This document shows, one piece after another, positions 1 through 7,433 of a stretch of 64,000 bases of DNA. Under the pieces are notes generated by a model. It worked only from the letters and a program-made list of their open reading frames with translations, was not told the DNA's origin and searched no databases. The position numbers were made by a program, and so were the translations under genes. Within the stretch, counting starts at the first letter, position 1. Each line of letters opens with the position of its first letter. The stretch covers positions 62,001-126,000 of the forward strand of contig JBNAVJ010000001.1 in assembly GCA_049700455.1 (NCBI GenBank). The letters run 5' to 3'. The DNA comes from JBNAVJ01 sp049700455 (GTDB taxonomy: Bacteria > Bacteroidota > Ignavibacteria > Tepidaquicellales > Tepidaquicellaceae).

Positions 1-157
1 TTAAAGTTCCTATTTGAATAACTGCTGTATAAGCAGCCCCAGGGTCTTTCCAGCCTAATAAGGCAGGTATAACTCTAATATGTGCCGTACTGCTAATTGG
101 GATAAATTCCGTTAGCCCCTGAATTAGTCCGTAAATAACTGCTTGAAGTATCTCCAT
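1..157 (-). CDS. uppP: undecaprenyl-diphosphatase, N-terminal part (cut by window edge)
   Basis: Reverse-strand reading from an ATG at 155-157 gives 52 residues beginning MEILQAVIYGLIQGLTEF and continuing with PISSTAHI and PGAAYTAVIQIGT. This is the characteristic N-terminus of the UppP/BacA family, integral membrane enzymes that dephosphorylate undecaprenyl diphosphate so that the lipid carrier of peptidoglycan and O-antigen synthesis can be reused. The conserved glutamate of the QGLTEF stretch and the PISSTAH loop are present. The rest of the gene lies beyond base 1. The next gene on the same strand ends 3 bases upstream, so the two are probably cotranscribed. Confidence 0.93.
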   Translation of the reverse strand, partial: MEILQAVIYGLIQGLTEFIPISSTAHIRVIPALLGWKDPGAAYTAVIQIGTL

Positions 158-160
158 TGT

Positions 161-874
161 TTAGAAAAAATAAAATTCAATTCCAAGTCGTAATCCCACA
201 GTAAAACTGCTGAGATTTACATTATTAAAAGTAACATTAGACTTTAAAAAATTCCCATCATTATCTTTTAAATTACCTAAAAAACTTTCAGTAGCGTAAA
301 GTCCAAGATAACCTGCAAATGAATTAGAGATCTGAATATTTATTACCCCCTCAACTTTCGAATTTATTCCTGTGGAGTGATAATCTCGCTTTAATCCATA
401 TTCGGTCATAGTAAATGAAGTCAGACAATATCCAACTCCTCCAGTGATTTTGAAATAGACATATTCCAGGGGAATTATATAATTAATACCAATCATTGGA
501 ATATGGTTATTGTAAGTGTAATCATAATTCGGAAATTGTGGTAAATTGACACTTTTGATAAAATAAGTATATTCACCCCTCAGAGAAAATCTTCGTGTAA
601 ATTGTCTTTCAAGCATAACAAAAAACTCAATACCACTACCAAAATTAGATAATCTGTCGGAAGGTGGCAATAAATTATAATTAGGGATTTCGTATTCAAT
701 AAACTCTCTCAGGGATTTATTGTCTCCATAATTAGCTCCCATCCCAAAGCTAAAGGAGGTAAAGTAGCGGTTTTTGTTTTGCTTTTCAAATGAGATTCTT
801 TCCTGAGGCAAGACACCATTCAGTGGAAATAAAAAATAAATAATAATAAGAATGGGTAATATATACCTATACAT
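161..874 (-). CDS. predicted outer-membrane beta-barrel protein
   Basis: A protein of 237 residues if translation starts at the ATG at 872-874. The open frame reaches back to 925, deep inside gyrB, but only the 874 start puts a hydrophobic signal peptide (MYRYILPILIIIYFLF, then a probable cleavage region near GVLPQ) at the N-terminus, and it overlaps the end of gyrB by only 8 bases. The mature part alternates polar and aromatic/hydrophobic residues in short stretches, is rich in Tyr, Asn and Gly, and ends in ...GIEFYFF, a terminal aromatic residue as in porin-like barrels inserted by BamA. I do not recognise a specific family. It sits between gyrB and uppP on the same strand. Confidence 0.75.
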   Translation of the reverse strand: MYRYILPILIIIYFLFPLNGVLPQERISFEKQNKNRYFTSFSFGMGANYGDNKSLREFIEYEIPNYNLLPPSDRLSNFGSGIEFFVMLERQFTRRFSLRGEYTYFIKSVNLPQFPNYDYTYNNHIPMIGINYIIPLEYVYFKITGGVGYCLTSFTMTEYGLKRDYHSTGINSKVEGVINIQISNSFAGYLGLYATESFLGNLKDNDGNFLKSNVTFNNVNLSSFTVGLRLGIEFYFF

Positions 875-2843
875 CGATATTAGCATACTTAGCATTCTTC
901 TCAATAAATTCACGACGAGGCTCAACTTCCTCTCCCATTAAAATTCTAAATATTTTATCCGCTGCCGAAGCATTTTCATTGGTAACCTGCAGGATTGTTC
1001 TGGTTTCAGGATTCATGGTAGTTGCCCAAAGTTGTTCAGGGTTCATCTCCCCCAAACCTTTAAATCTTGAAATTACGACTTTGCTTTCACCAGCTTCAGA
1101 AGCGGTTTCACCTTCGTGTACAATGTTTTTTCTATCAACTTTTAATGATTTTAATATTTCATCACGTTCAGCATCATCGTAGGCATAATATTCATTTTTA
1201 CCCTTTTTTATCTTGTATAGAGGGGGCTGGGCAATATATAAACGACCAGTATCTATAATCTCTTTCATATGCCGATAAAAGAAAGTCAGTAGTAAAGTTC
1301 TAATATGTGAACCATCAACATCAGCATCACACATTAGAATAATTTTGTTATAACGAATTTTTGATTCATCAAATTCTTCCGAATTTCCCAGACCTGCACC
1401 AATAGCAGTTATAATTGCTCTAATTTCTTCATTTTCAAGAATTTTATTTATCCGAGCTTTTTCAACATTAAGAATTTTACCTTTGAGAGGAAGAATTGCT
1501 TGAAATCTTCTATCCCTACCCTGTTTTGCTGAACCTCCTGCAGAATCACCTTCAACAAGATATAACTCACATTGTGATGGATCAGAAATTGAACAATCAG
1601 CTAATTTGCCGGGCAATCCATTAATTTCGAGTCCTGTCTTTTTTCTTGCCATTTCACGTGCTTTACGCGCTGCTTCTCTGGCTTCTGCAGCCCGCAAACA
1701 TTTTTCTATAATACGTTTAGCAATAGTTGGATTTTCTTCAAGAAAAATATTCAACTGTTCACTTGTAATTGATTGTACTATACCCTTTACTTCACTATTG
1801 CCCAGTTTAGTTTTGGTTTGCCCTTCAAATTGAGGTTCTGGAATTTTTACACTCAGGACACAGGTCAATCCTTCCCTAAAATCATCTCCTGTGAGTGTTA
1901 TTTTATCATTTTTAATAATATTGTTTTTGATACCATAGTTATTAAGGGTTCTGGTCAGGGCAGCCTTAAACCCCTCTAAATGAGTTCCCCCTTCATGTGT
2001 ATTAATATTATTAACAAAAGTATATATGTTATCGTTATATGACTCATTATACTGAAATGCAATTTCTACCTGTATATTATCTTTTTCGCCCTGAATATAT
2101 ATAGGTTTTCCTGAGATTGATTTTTCGTTTTCATCCAGATATCGTACAAAATCAACCAACCCTCCTTTAAATTTAAATTCACTCTTCCTATCAGACCTCT
2201 CATCAGCAATAATAATGGTTAAGTCTTTATTAAGATATGCTAACTCCCTCAATCTGTCTTCAAGCGTTTCAAACTTAAAATTAATATTCTTAAAAATAAG
2301 CTTGTCAGGGAGAAAAGTAACCCTTGTGCCGGTTTTACTTTTTACCTTACCAATTTCTTTGACAGGTTTTTGTGGTTCACCCCTTAAGTATTTTTGATAA
2401 TATATTTTTCCCTCTCTATATACTTCAACTTCAAGCCATTCACTTAAGGCATTGACTACTGATACACCGACGCCATGGAGTCCCCCAGATACTTTGTAGG
2501 TGTTTCTATCAAACTTACCGCCTGCATTGAGCTGAGTCATAACAACTTCAAGAGCGGATTTCTTTTCCGTGGGATGGAGCCCCGTTGGAATTCCTCTCCC
2601 ATTATCTTCTACTGTGAGTGAACTATCTTTGTTAATAGTCACAACTATTTTAGTACAAAACCCTGCAAGTGCTTCGTCAATAGCATTATCAATTACCTCA
2701 TAAGCAAGATGGTGTAATCCTCTTGAGGACACATCTCCAATATACATTGCCGGACGCCGTCTTACGTGTTCCAACCCCTTCAGAACCTGAATATCACTTT
2801 CGTCATATTTAACGGAATTATTATTATGATTGTTTTTTGCCAT
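867..2843 (-). CDS. gyrB: DNA gyrase subunit B
   Basis: A 658-residue protein with the full GyrB architecture. The GHKL ATPase domain holds the catalytic Glu49, the DNGRG motif at 80-84 and the GGLHGVG ATP lid at 120-126. A transducer domain follows, then a Toprim domain from about residue 427 (ELYLVEGDSAGG, PLKGKILNVEKAR, and the DADVDGSHIRT acidic metal site near 506), and a C-terminal tail with the RFKGLGEM motif. With GyrA (not in this window) it forms the A2B2 enzyme that introduces negative supercoils using ATP. The length is normal for GyrB without the proteobacterial insert. It follows recF and the DUF721 gene on the same strand, the classic order dnaN-recF-DUF721-gyrB. Confidence 0.98.
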   Translation of the reverse strand: MAKNNHNNNSVKYDESDIQVLKGLEHVRRRPAMYIGDVSSRGLHHLAYEVIDNAIDEALAGFCTKIVVTINKDSSLTVEDNGRGIPTGLHPTEKKSALEVVMTQLNAGGKFDRNTYKVSGGLHGVGVSVVNALSEWLEVEVYREGKIYYQKYLRGEPQKPVKEIGKVKSKTGTRVTFLPDKLIFKNINFKFETLEDRLRELAYLNKDLTIIIADERSDRKSEFKFKGGLVDFVRYLDENEKSISGKPIYIQGEKDNIQVEIAFQYNESYNDNIYTFVNNINTHEGGTHLEGFKAALTRTLNNYGIKNNIIKNDKITLTGDDFREGLTCVLSVKIPEPQFEGQTKTKLGNSEVKGIVQSITSEQLNIFLEENPTIAKRIIEKCLRAAEAREAARKAREMARKKTGLEINGLPGKLADCSISDPSQCELYLVEGDSAGGSAKQGRDRRFQAILPLKGKILNVEKARINKILENEEIRAIITAIGAGLGNSEEFDESKIRYNKIILMCDADVDGSHIRTLLLTFFYRHMKEIIDTGRLYIAQPPLYKIKKGKNEYYAYDDAERDEILKSLKVDRKNIVHEGETASEAGESKVVISRFKGLGEMNPEQLWATTMNPETRTILQVTNENASAADKIFRILMGEEVEPRREFIEKNAKYANIDV

Positions 2844-2861
2844 AGTTATATTTTTCTATAT

Positions 2862-3185
2862 TTATACAAAAATTATATCCTTTATATATTTATTAATTTT
2901 ATTTGTTCTAAGTAATTTATTTAAGTTTTTTAAAATTTCTTCCTTTTGAAGACTCAGTTCATATCGCCAAACCGAATCCTGCACACTGATACATAATTTA
3001 TCCTTTTTCAGTTCATAGGGAATTGCATACTGACTTATCAAATCTCCCACAATCTGGTTCCAGAACTCTCTGATTCGGTATTTCTGAATTTGTGCATCAA
3101 CACCAAGTGAATCCATAAATATGTCCATCTCTTCTTTTAAGCAAATAATTCTATTCATTCGTAGTTTTGTATTAATTCTCTTCAT
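2862..3185 (-). CDS. DUF721/DciA-like protein
   Basis: A 107-residue protein with the DUF721 signature: REFWNQIVGDLISQYAIP, then the pattern LCISVQDSVWRYELSLQKEEIL (tryptophan followed by an E-L core). DUF721 proteins include DciA, which helps load the replicative helicase DnaB in bacteria without DnaC, and the genes often lie between recF and gyrB as here. The first ATG (3183-3185) overlaps the end of recF by 14 bases; it is preferred because a strong Shine-Dalgarno sequence lies 8 bases upstream. The helicase-loading role is inferred from the family and location; this copy is short and carries only the core domain. Confidence 0.85.
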   Translation of the reverse strand: MKRINTKLRMNRIICLKEEMDIFMDSLGVDAQIQKYRIREFWNQIVGDLISQYAIPYELKKDKLCISVQDSVWRYELSLQKEEILKNLNKLLRTNKINKYIKDIIFV

Positions 3186-4368
3186 AAACTTTGCCCTCCT
3201 CTACAAAAAATGTTTTTATTTCTTCTCTCTTACAATACTCATATAAAAGCTCAAGATAATGTTTATCAGTTGTCGTAAGAAACACCTGGTCAAAGCTATC
3301 GAGATGTTTAATCAATTGCTCTATTCTCGTAATATCAAGCTCAGATAATATATCATCAAAAAGTAAAATTACATTGTTTTCAAGTTTTTGTTTTAGATAG
3401 TCATTTTCTGTTAACTTAAGAGCTATTATAAAGGTTCTGTGTTCCCCTTGAGAAGCATAGTTTTTCAAATCATAACCATTGGGCAGTTCATCTTTTATAA
3501 TCCTAAATGTATAATCATCGCGATGTGGTCCAACAAGCGATAGTGCTCTTTTAATTTCTTCATCTTTTTTTGCATATAAAGTTTCTGACAGTTGTTTTGC
3601 TATAAGTTGCCGCACACTCTGCAAATTAGTAGTTGATTCCAGAATATCCAGGTCACTGGTTCTGAAGATGTTAGAATAATAGTGTATATCAGCCTTCTGA
3701 TTGCCCCCGGTCAATGCGTGAAAATTAAGTTCAAAAGGAGTCTTAAACTCCCTGAGGACTTCAATACGTTTTAGAATAATCTCAACTGAATATGATATCA
3801 GAGTTTCATTATAACTACTAAGTAACATTTCGAATTCACTGGTTCTGTAATTAAATCTATCTCGCAAAAGTGTTGATTTTAATTTTAAAAGTTTTGCAAG
3901 ATTTCTCAGTTGTTCGAGGTATATCTTACTAACCTGTGAAATCAACATATCAAAAAATTTTCTTCGTTCTCCCGGGCTTCCGTATGTAATGTTAAAACTG
4001 TGAGGATTAAAAAACACAATAGGAAATTTACCCAAAAAGTTTGAAAAAAAATTTGAAACTTTTTCTTTGTTTATAAAAAATGCTTTGCCTTTTGATAAGG
4101 AATTATAATTCAAGGAGACTGAAACTGAAGCCTTTGTCTCATTCAAAAAAACACCATTTATCCAGAATTCACTTTCACCTATTTTTAGGGCATCTGTTTC
4201 GTTTGACCCTACAAAACTTTTTCCCTGGCTCAAAAATGAAATTGCTTCAAGCAAATTTGTCTTGCCATGACCATTGTTTCCATAAATATAATTCACCCTC
4301 TCTCCAAACTTAACAGTTTCTTCTTCATAATTTCGAAAATTCTTCAAATGTAATTCACTCAATATCAC
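3172..4368 (-). CDS. recF: DNA replication and repair protein RecF
   Basis: A 398-residue SMC-like ATPase that binds single/double-strand junctions at gaps and helps RecO and RecR load RecA. Visible motifs are the opening LSELHLKNFRNY, Walker A GNNGHGKTN at residues 30-38, the ABC-like signature YASQGEHRT near residue 306, and Walker B ILLFDDILSELD near 333. The start is a GTG (4366-4368), the only position that gives the standard RecF N-terminus. It lies 20 bases after dnaN on the same strand and overlaps the DUF721 gene by 14 bases, so the block is very likely one operon. Confidence 0.97.
   Translation of the reverse strand: MILSELHLKNFRNYEEETVKFGERVNYIYGNNGHGKTNLLEAISFLSQGKSFVGSNETDALKIGESEFWINGVFLNETKASVSVSLNYNSLSKGKAFFINKEKVSNFFSNFLGKFPIVFFNPHSFNITYGSPGERRKFFDMLISQVSKIYLEQLRNLAKLLKLKSTLLRDRFNYRTSEFEMLLSSYNETLISYSVEIILKRIEVLREFKTPFELNFHALTGGNQKADIHYYSNIFRTSDLDILESTTNLQSVRQLIAKQLSETLYAKKDEEIKRALSLVGPHRDDYTFRIIKDELPNGYDLKNYASQGEHRTFIIALKLTENDYLKQKLENNVILLFDDILSELDITRIEQLIKHLDSFDQVFLTTTDKHYLELLYEYCKREEIKTFFVEEGKVYEEN
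3194..3201 (-). promoter_or_regulatory. ribosome binding site of the DUF721 gene
   Basis: On the minus strand the sequence reads AGAGGAGGGCAAAGTTTATG. The GAGGAGGG stretch is an unusually good match to the anti-Shine-Dalgarno sequence for this genome, 8 bases before the ATG at 3183-3185, and lies inside the 3' end of recF. It fixes the DUF721 start at 3185 rather than at the later internal ATG. Confidence 0.75.
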
Positions 4369-4388
4369 CTACTTCAACCTGTCTTTAA

Positions 4389-5837
4389 CTAAGCTCTTAT
4401 TGGCATTATTAGCTCTAAAAATGATTCATTATCTGCTTGAACTGAAGGCTCCACGGTTGATGCCTTCAGCGGAGCACTAAAGGAAAAAATAACATCATCA
4501 CTATCTATTACCTCAAGACAGTCTAACAAATACCCGACGTTAAAAGCAATTACATAAGGATTTTTAGTAAAATCAAATTCTTCTCCACTATTAAGGCGAA
4601 ACTCGCAATTCAAAATTTCAACACCTTCTTCCCCAACTTCCGGATTATCAGCTGATAATGTTAAGGTATCATTAGTAATTTGCATCTTTGCTTTCCTTGT
4701 AATAGAATCAGTAAAAATTGAGACCCTACGTAATGAGTCAACAAGTTCTTTCTTCCTTATTTTTAGTATTTTATCATTATCTTTTGGTAATACCGTTTCA
4801 TAATTAGGATATGAATCATCAATTAATTTTGAAAATAGTTTAACATCCCCAAAATTAATGGCTATAAGCTTTTGATCATAATGGATTTTCACATCATCTG
4901 AAGAACATAACTTCATAATTAGATTGGCAGTTTTTAAAGGAACAATAAAGCTGTCTTCACGTTTAATTTCTTGTTCATATTTATTAGTATGTATAATGCT
5001 TAATCTATAGCCATCCGTAGCAACCAAAATTAGCTCATCATTTTTGATATCAAAATAAATTCCTGACATATTTCTTCTAACTTCATCCATTTTGGTACTG
5101 TGTCTAATTTTCATCAAATACGCTCTTAGCTTAGACCCTTCTATTTTCAATGTATTACCGTCTTGAATTTCTTCTGGCATTGGAAAATCTTCTCCGGATT
5201 CACCAAAAATACTATATTTTCCATATTTAGAAGTTATTGTTATGTGATTTTTTTCATCTGCTTCAAAAGTAAGCTTTCTCTTACTACCTGATTTACTTAT
5301 AACCTCTTGATTTAATTCAAAAAGCTGCGAAAGAGTCTCTATCAGGAGATTGAGGTTTTCTTTCATTTGAACAGCGCCTTCTTGTCCAAGGGTTTGACCA
5401 TAATCATCCAACTTATGCAGAATCTCCTCTTTTTCTTGGTCAGTTATAATTCCCTTTAAAACAAGTCTGCCTTTGTTAAAATCATAACTAATGTTTTTCC
5501 CAAAATATTCAGCAAAATTTAAGTTTTCTTCCAGGATATTATATACATCTCTACTAAAAGCAACATCAATACTGATGCTATCATATTTGTCGGTTAGCAA
5601 TCTTACCAAATCAACAAATTTCTTTGCAGTAACTGTTATACTTCCATTTCTTTCTCCGTCAACTTCAATTTCAGTGCTAATAAATGTTTCAAGATCAGAT
5701 GTCAACATATATAAAGTATTCCCTTCTAACCGCACGTAAATATTACTTAAAATTGGCAGAACAGATCTGCCGGGGACAACAAGATTTAATTTTAGAAGAC
5801 TATTAAGAAGCTGCTCAACTGAAATAATAAATTTCAT
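4389..5837 (-). CDS. dnaN: DNA polymerase III sliding clamp (beta subunit) with large insertion in domain I
   Basis: The beta clamp, a ring that tethers DNA polymerase III and other partners to DNA. The N-terminus (MKFIISVEQLLNSL, then RSVLPILSNI), the DFPMP segment, ATDGYRLS near 274, and the C-terminus ending ELIMPIRA all match DnaN. The protein has 482 residues against about 365-375 for the family. The extra material lies roughly at residues 93-197, between the SISIDV strand and the ITITSKYGKYSI strand of domain I, where the E. coli protein has only a short turn. The insert contains a charged, probably helical stretch (near 132-182). The frame is open throughout, so this is not a simple frameshift. 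No dnaA precedes it. Confidence 0.96.
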   Translation of the reverse strand: MKFIISVEQLLNSLLKLNLVVPGRSVLPILSNIYVRLEGNTLYMLTSDLETFISTEIEVDGERNGSITVTAKKFVDLVRLLTDKYDSISIDVAFSRDVYNILEENLNFAEYFGKNISYDFNKGRLVLKGIITDQEKEEILHKLDDYGQTLGQEGAVQMKENLNLLIETLSQLFELNQEVISKSGSKRKLTFEADEKNHITITSKYGKYSIFGESGEDFPMPEEIQDGNTLKIEGSKLRAYLMKIRHSTKMDEVRRNMSGIYFDIKNDELILVATDGYRLSIIHTNKYEQEIKREDSFIVPLKTANLIMKLCSSDDVKIHYDQKLIAINFGDVKLFSKLIDDSYPNYETVLPKDNDKILKIRKKELVDSLRRVSIFTDSITRKAKMQITNDTLTLSADNPEVGEEGVEILNCEFRLNSGEEFDFTKNPYVIAFNVGYLLDCLEVIDSDDVIFSFSAPLKASTVEPSVQADNESFLELIMPIRA

Positions 5838-6143
5838 TGTAAATGATTGATTTTATAAAATATAAATTAAAATATATATAAATTAAATCCAAATTAAATT
5901 CATAGTTCTAAATTAGTTCAAAGAGTATTCAGACATTTAGCTAAGTTATGTTTCCCCATTAACAAAACCTCGATAAAGCACCACAGTCTATAACTAAGCA
6001 AAAATAAAATGAAATCTTAAAGATGATCTATAGCTTTTAATCTTTGCCAAAGGTTGTAACCCTATTTATATCAAAAATATATTTACCCCAATAACATAAA
6101 GACTACTAACATCCATTCAACAAAATTTATTCAGGTTTTGGAA
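5838..6143. other. 306-base non-coding region between the deoxyhypusine-synthase-like gene and dnaN
   Basis: Very AT-rich spacer between two minus-strand genes. It probably carries the dnaN promoter. On the minus strand a TAnnTTTG-type element (reading TATTTTTG) lies at 6072-6079, but I see no matching -33 TTTG at the right distance. I looked for DnaA boxes (TTATCCACA and its complement, allowing one mismatch) and found none, and there is no GC-rich hairpin, so neither an origin nor a terminator is supported. Confidence 0.5.
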
Positions 6144-7166
6144 TTATAAGAACATTTTTACAAACTCTCTTTTTCTCCTACCCTTCCAGCTGCCTTTATG
6201 ATAGGCATAAGAAACTATTAAAGGCATAGCAATAGTTGCTTCAGAAAATACCATTTGTTCATAGGTCATATCTACCTTACCCCATGAACTTGCCTCTTTT
6301 AAAGTTGACCCTGAAAGTGCCCCATCGCGCTCATCTGCTACAGTAATTTGTATTGCATATTTATGCATAGGCACCTCTTTACCTAACACATCACAAGCTA
6401 CAACAACATCCTGAGTAAAATTCTTAGGGACTCCACCACCAACCATAAACAAGCCAGTATCAAAAGCCTCAAGTTTTATTTTAGTAAGCTCCAAAAAATC
6501 TCTTGCTGAATCTATTGTAACATAATTATCAGGATTATGCCATTGATGATGAACCAAACCAAACCCCGCTGAACAATCTGAAAATGCGGGAACAAAAATC
6601 GGAACATTGTTTTCATAAGCAGCAAGGACAACTGATTCTTTGTTTTTTGCATTTTTTTCCAGGTATTTCCCCATTTCATAAATGAATTCTCTTGATGAAT
6701 ATGGTTTTTTAGGCAGGTCATTACAAATCTTTGCTACAGTTTCATCACATATTCTAAGTTCTTCTTCATCAATATATGTATCATATATACGATCTATCAT
6801 AAGTTCCCTTAATTCATTATCATCCACAAACTGTGTTCCGATATAATGCTTGAATCCCAAACCCTCAAAAAAATCCTGGTCAACTATTATCGCACCAGTA
6901 GAAACTATAACATCAACCATATTATGACGCACCATATCCACAACTACCTGCTTCAATCCTGCTGAAAACAGTGATCCAGCAAGACAGAGGATAATAGAAC
7001 ATTTCTCATCTGAGAGCATCATATCATAATACCTTGCAGCCCTGTATAAATTTCTTGCCTGAAACGCCATATCCTTGTATGACTCAACAAGAGGAATTGA
7101 GTTGAAGGATTTAATATCTATATGTTTGATTGTTTCTTTGAGATAATCTTTTTTTGTTCGTTTCAT
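6144..7166 (-). CDS. deoxyhypusine-synthase-like protein (possible homospermidine-type synthase)
   Basis: A 340-residue member of the deoxyhypusine synthase fold. Segments that align with the human enzyme include AGSLFSAG (NAD site), VRHNMVDVIVSTG at 79-91, and MVGGGVPKNF at 241-250, where Lys248 corresponds to the catalytic lysine that forms the covalent aminobutyl intermediate, followed by ADERDGALSG and EASSWGKVD. Bacteria lack eIF5A, so the substrate cannot be the eukaryotic one; family members in bacteria have been connected to NAD-dependent aminobutyl transfer between polyamines (homospermidine formation). That role is inference here. It stands alone on the minus strand between the protease terminator and the dnaN spacer, in the position where dnaA is often found. 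Confidence 0.85.
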   Translation of the reverse strand: MKRTKKDYLKETIKHIDIKSFNSIPLVESYKDMAFQARNLYRAARYYDMMLSDEKCSIILCLAGSLFSAGLKQVVVDMVRHNMVDVIVSTGAIIVDQDFFEGLGFKHYIGTQFVDDNELRELMIDRIYDTYIDEEELRICDETVAKICNDLPKKPYSSREFIYEMGKYLEKNAKNKESVVLAAYENNVPIFVPAFSDCSAGFGLVHHQWHNPDNYVTIDSARDFLELTKIKLEAFDTGLFMVGGGVPKNFTQDVVVACDVLGKEVPMHKYAIQITVADERDGALSGSTLKEASSWGKVDMTYEQMVFSEATIAMPLIVSYAYHKGSWKGRRKREFVKMFL

Positions 7167-7377
7167 AATGTTCTGATTTTATTTCTTAAAAAGATACTCT
7201 ATATAAATTTAATCTTCTATGAGAAATTAATTTCCTTGAATAATTCTGTTTTTTTTCAATCTCCTGGTAAAGTTGCTCTATTATCTTCAGCTTTCGCCCT
7301 TGATTTTACAACAAGTGTCAGTTCTAATGCTTCTCAGAAAAAATGGACGTTCTTAATTAATATTTCCAATCATAAAT

Positions 7378-7420
7378 AAAAAAGGTTGGCTTTTACGAAA
7401 GAGCCAACCTTTTTATTTTT
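7378..7420. terminator. bidirectional intrinsic terminator after the C25 protease gene
   Basis: AAAGGTTGGCT (7381-7391) pairs perfectly with AGCCAACCTTT (7402-7412) around a 10-base loop. On the minus strand the stem is followed by TTTTTT, and on the plus strand by TTTTATTTTT. It lies 14 bases past the stop of the minus-strand protease gene (7434) and separates it from the deoxyhypusine-synthase-like gene. Confidence 0.85.
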
Positions 7421-7433
7421 TTATTATATTAAA

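Noticed and set aside
5838..6143. Possible replication origin in the dnaN upstream region
   Set aside because: AT-rich, but no DnaA boxes even with one mismatch and no dnaA gene beside it.
7240..7379. Open plus-strand frame ending just before the terminator at 7378-7420, coding-looking in its second half
   Set aside because: No plausible start with a ribosome site, no recognisable similarity, and the terminator is explained by the minus-strand protease gene.
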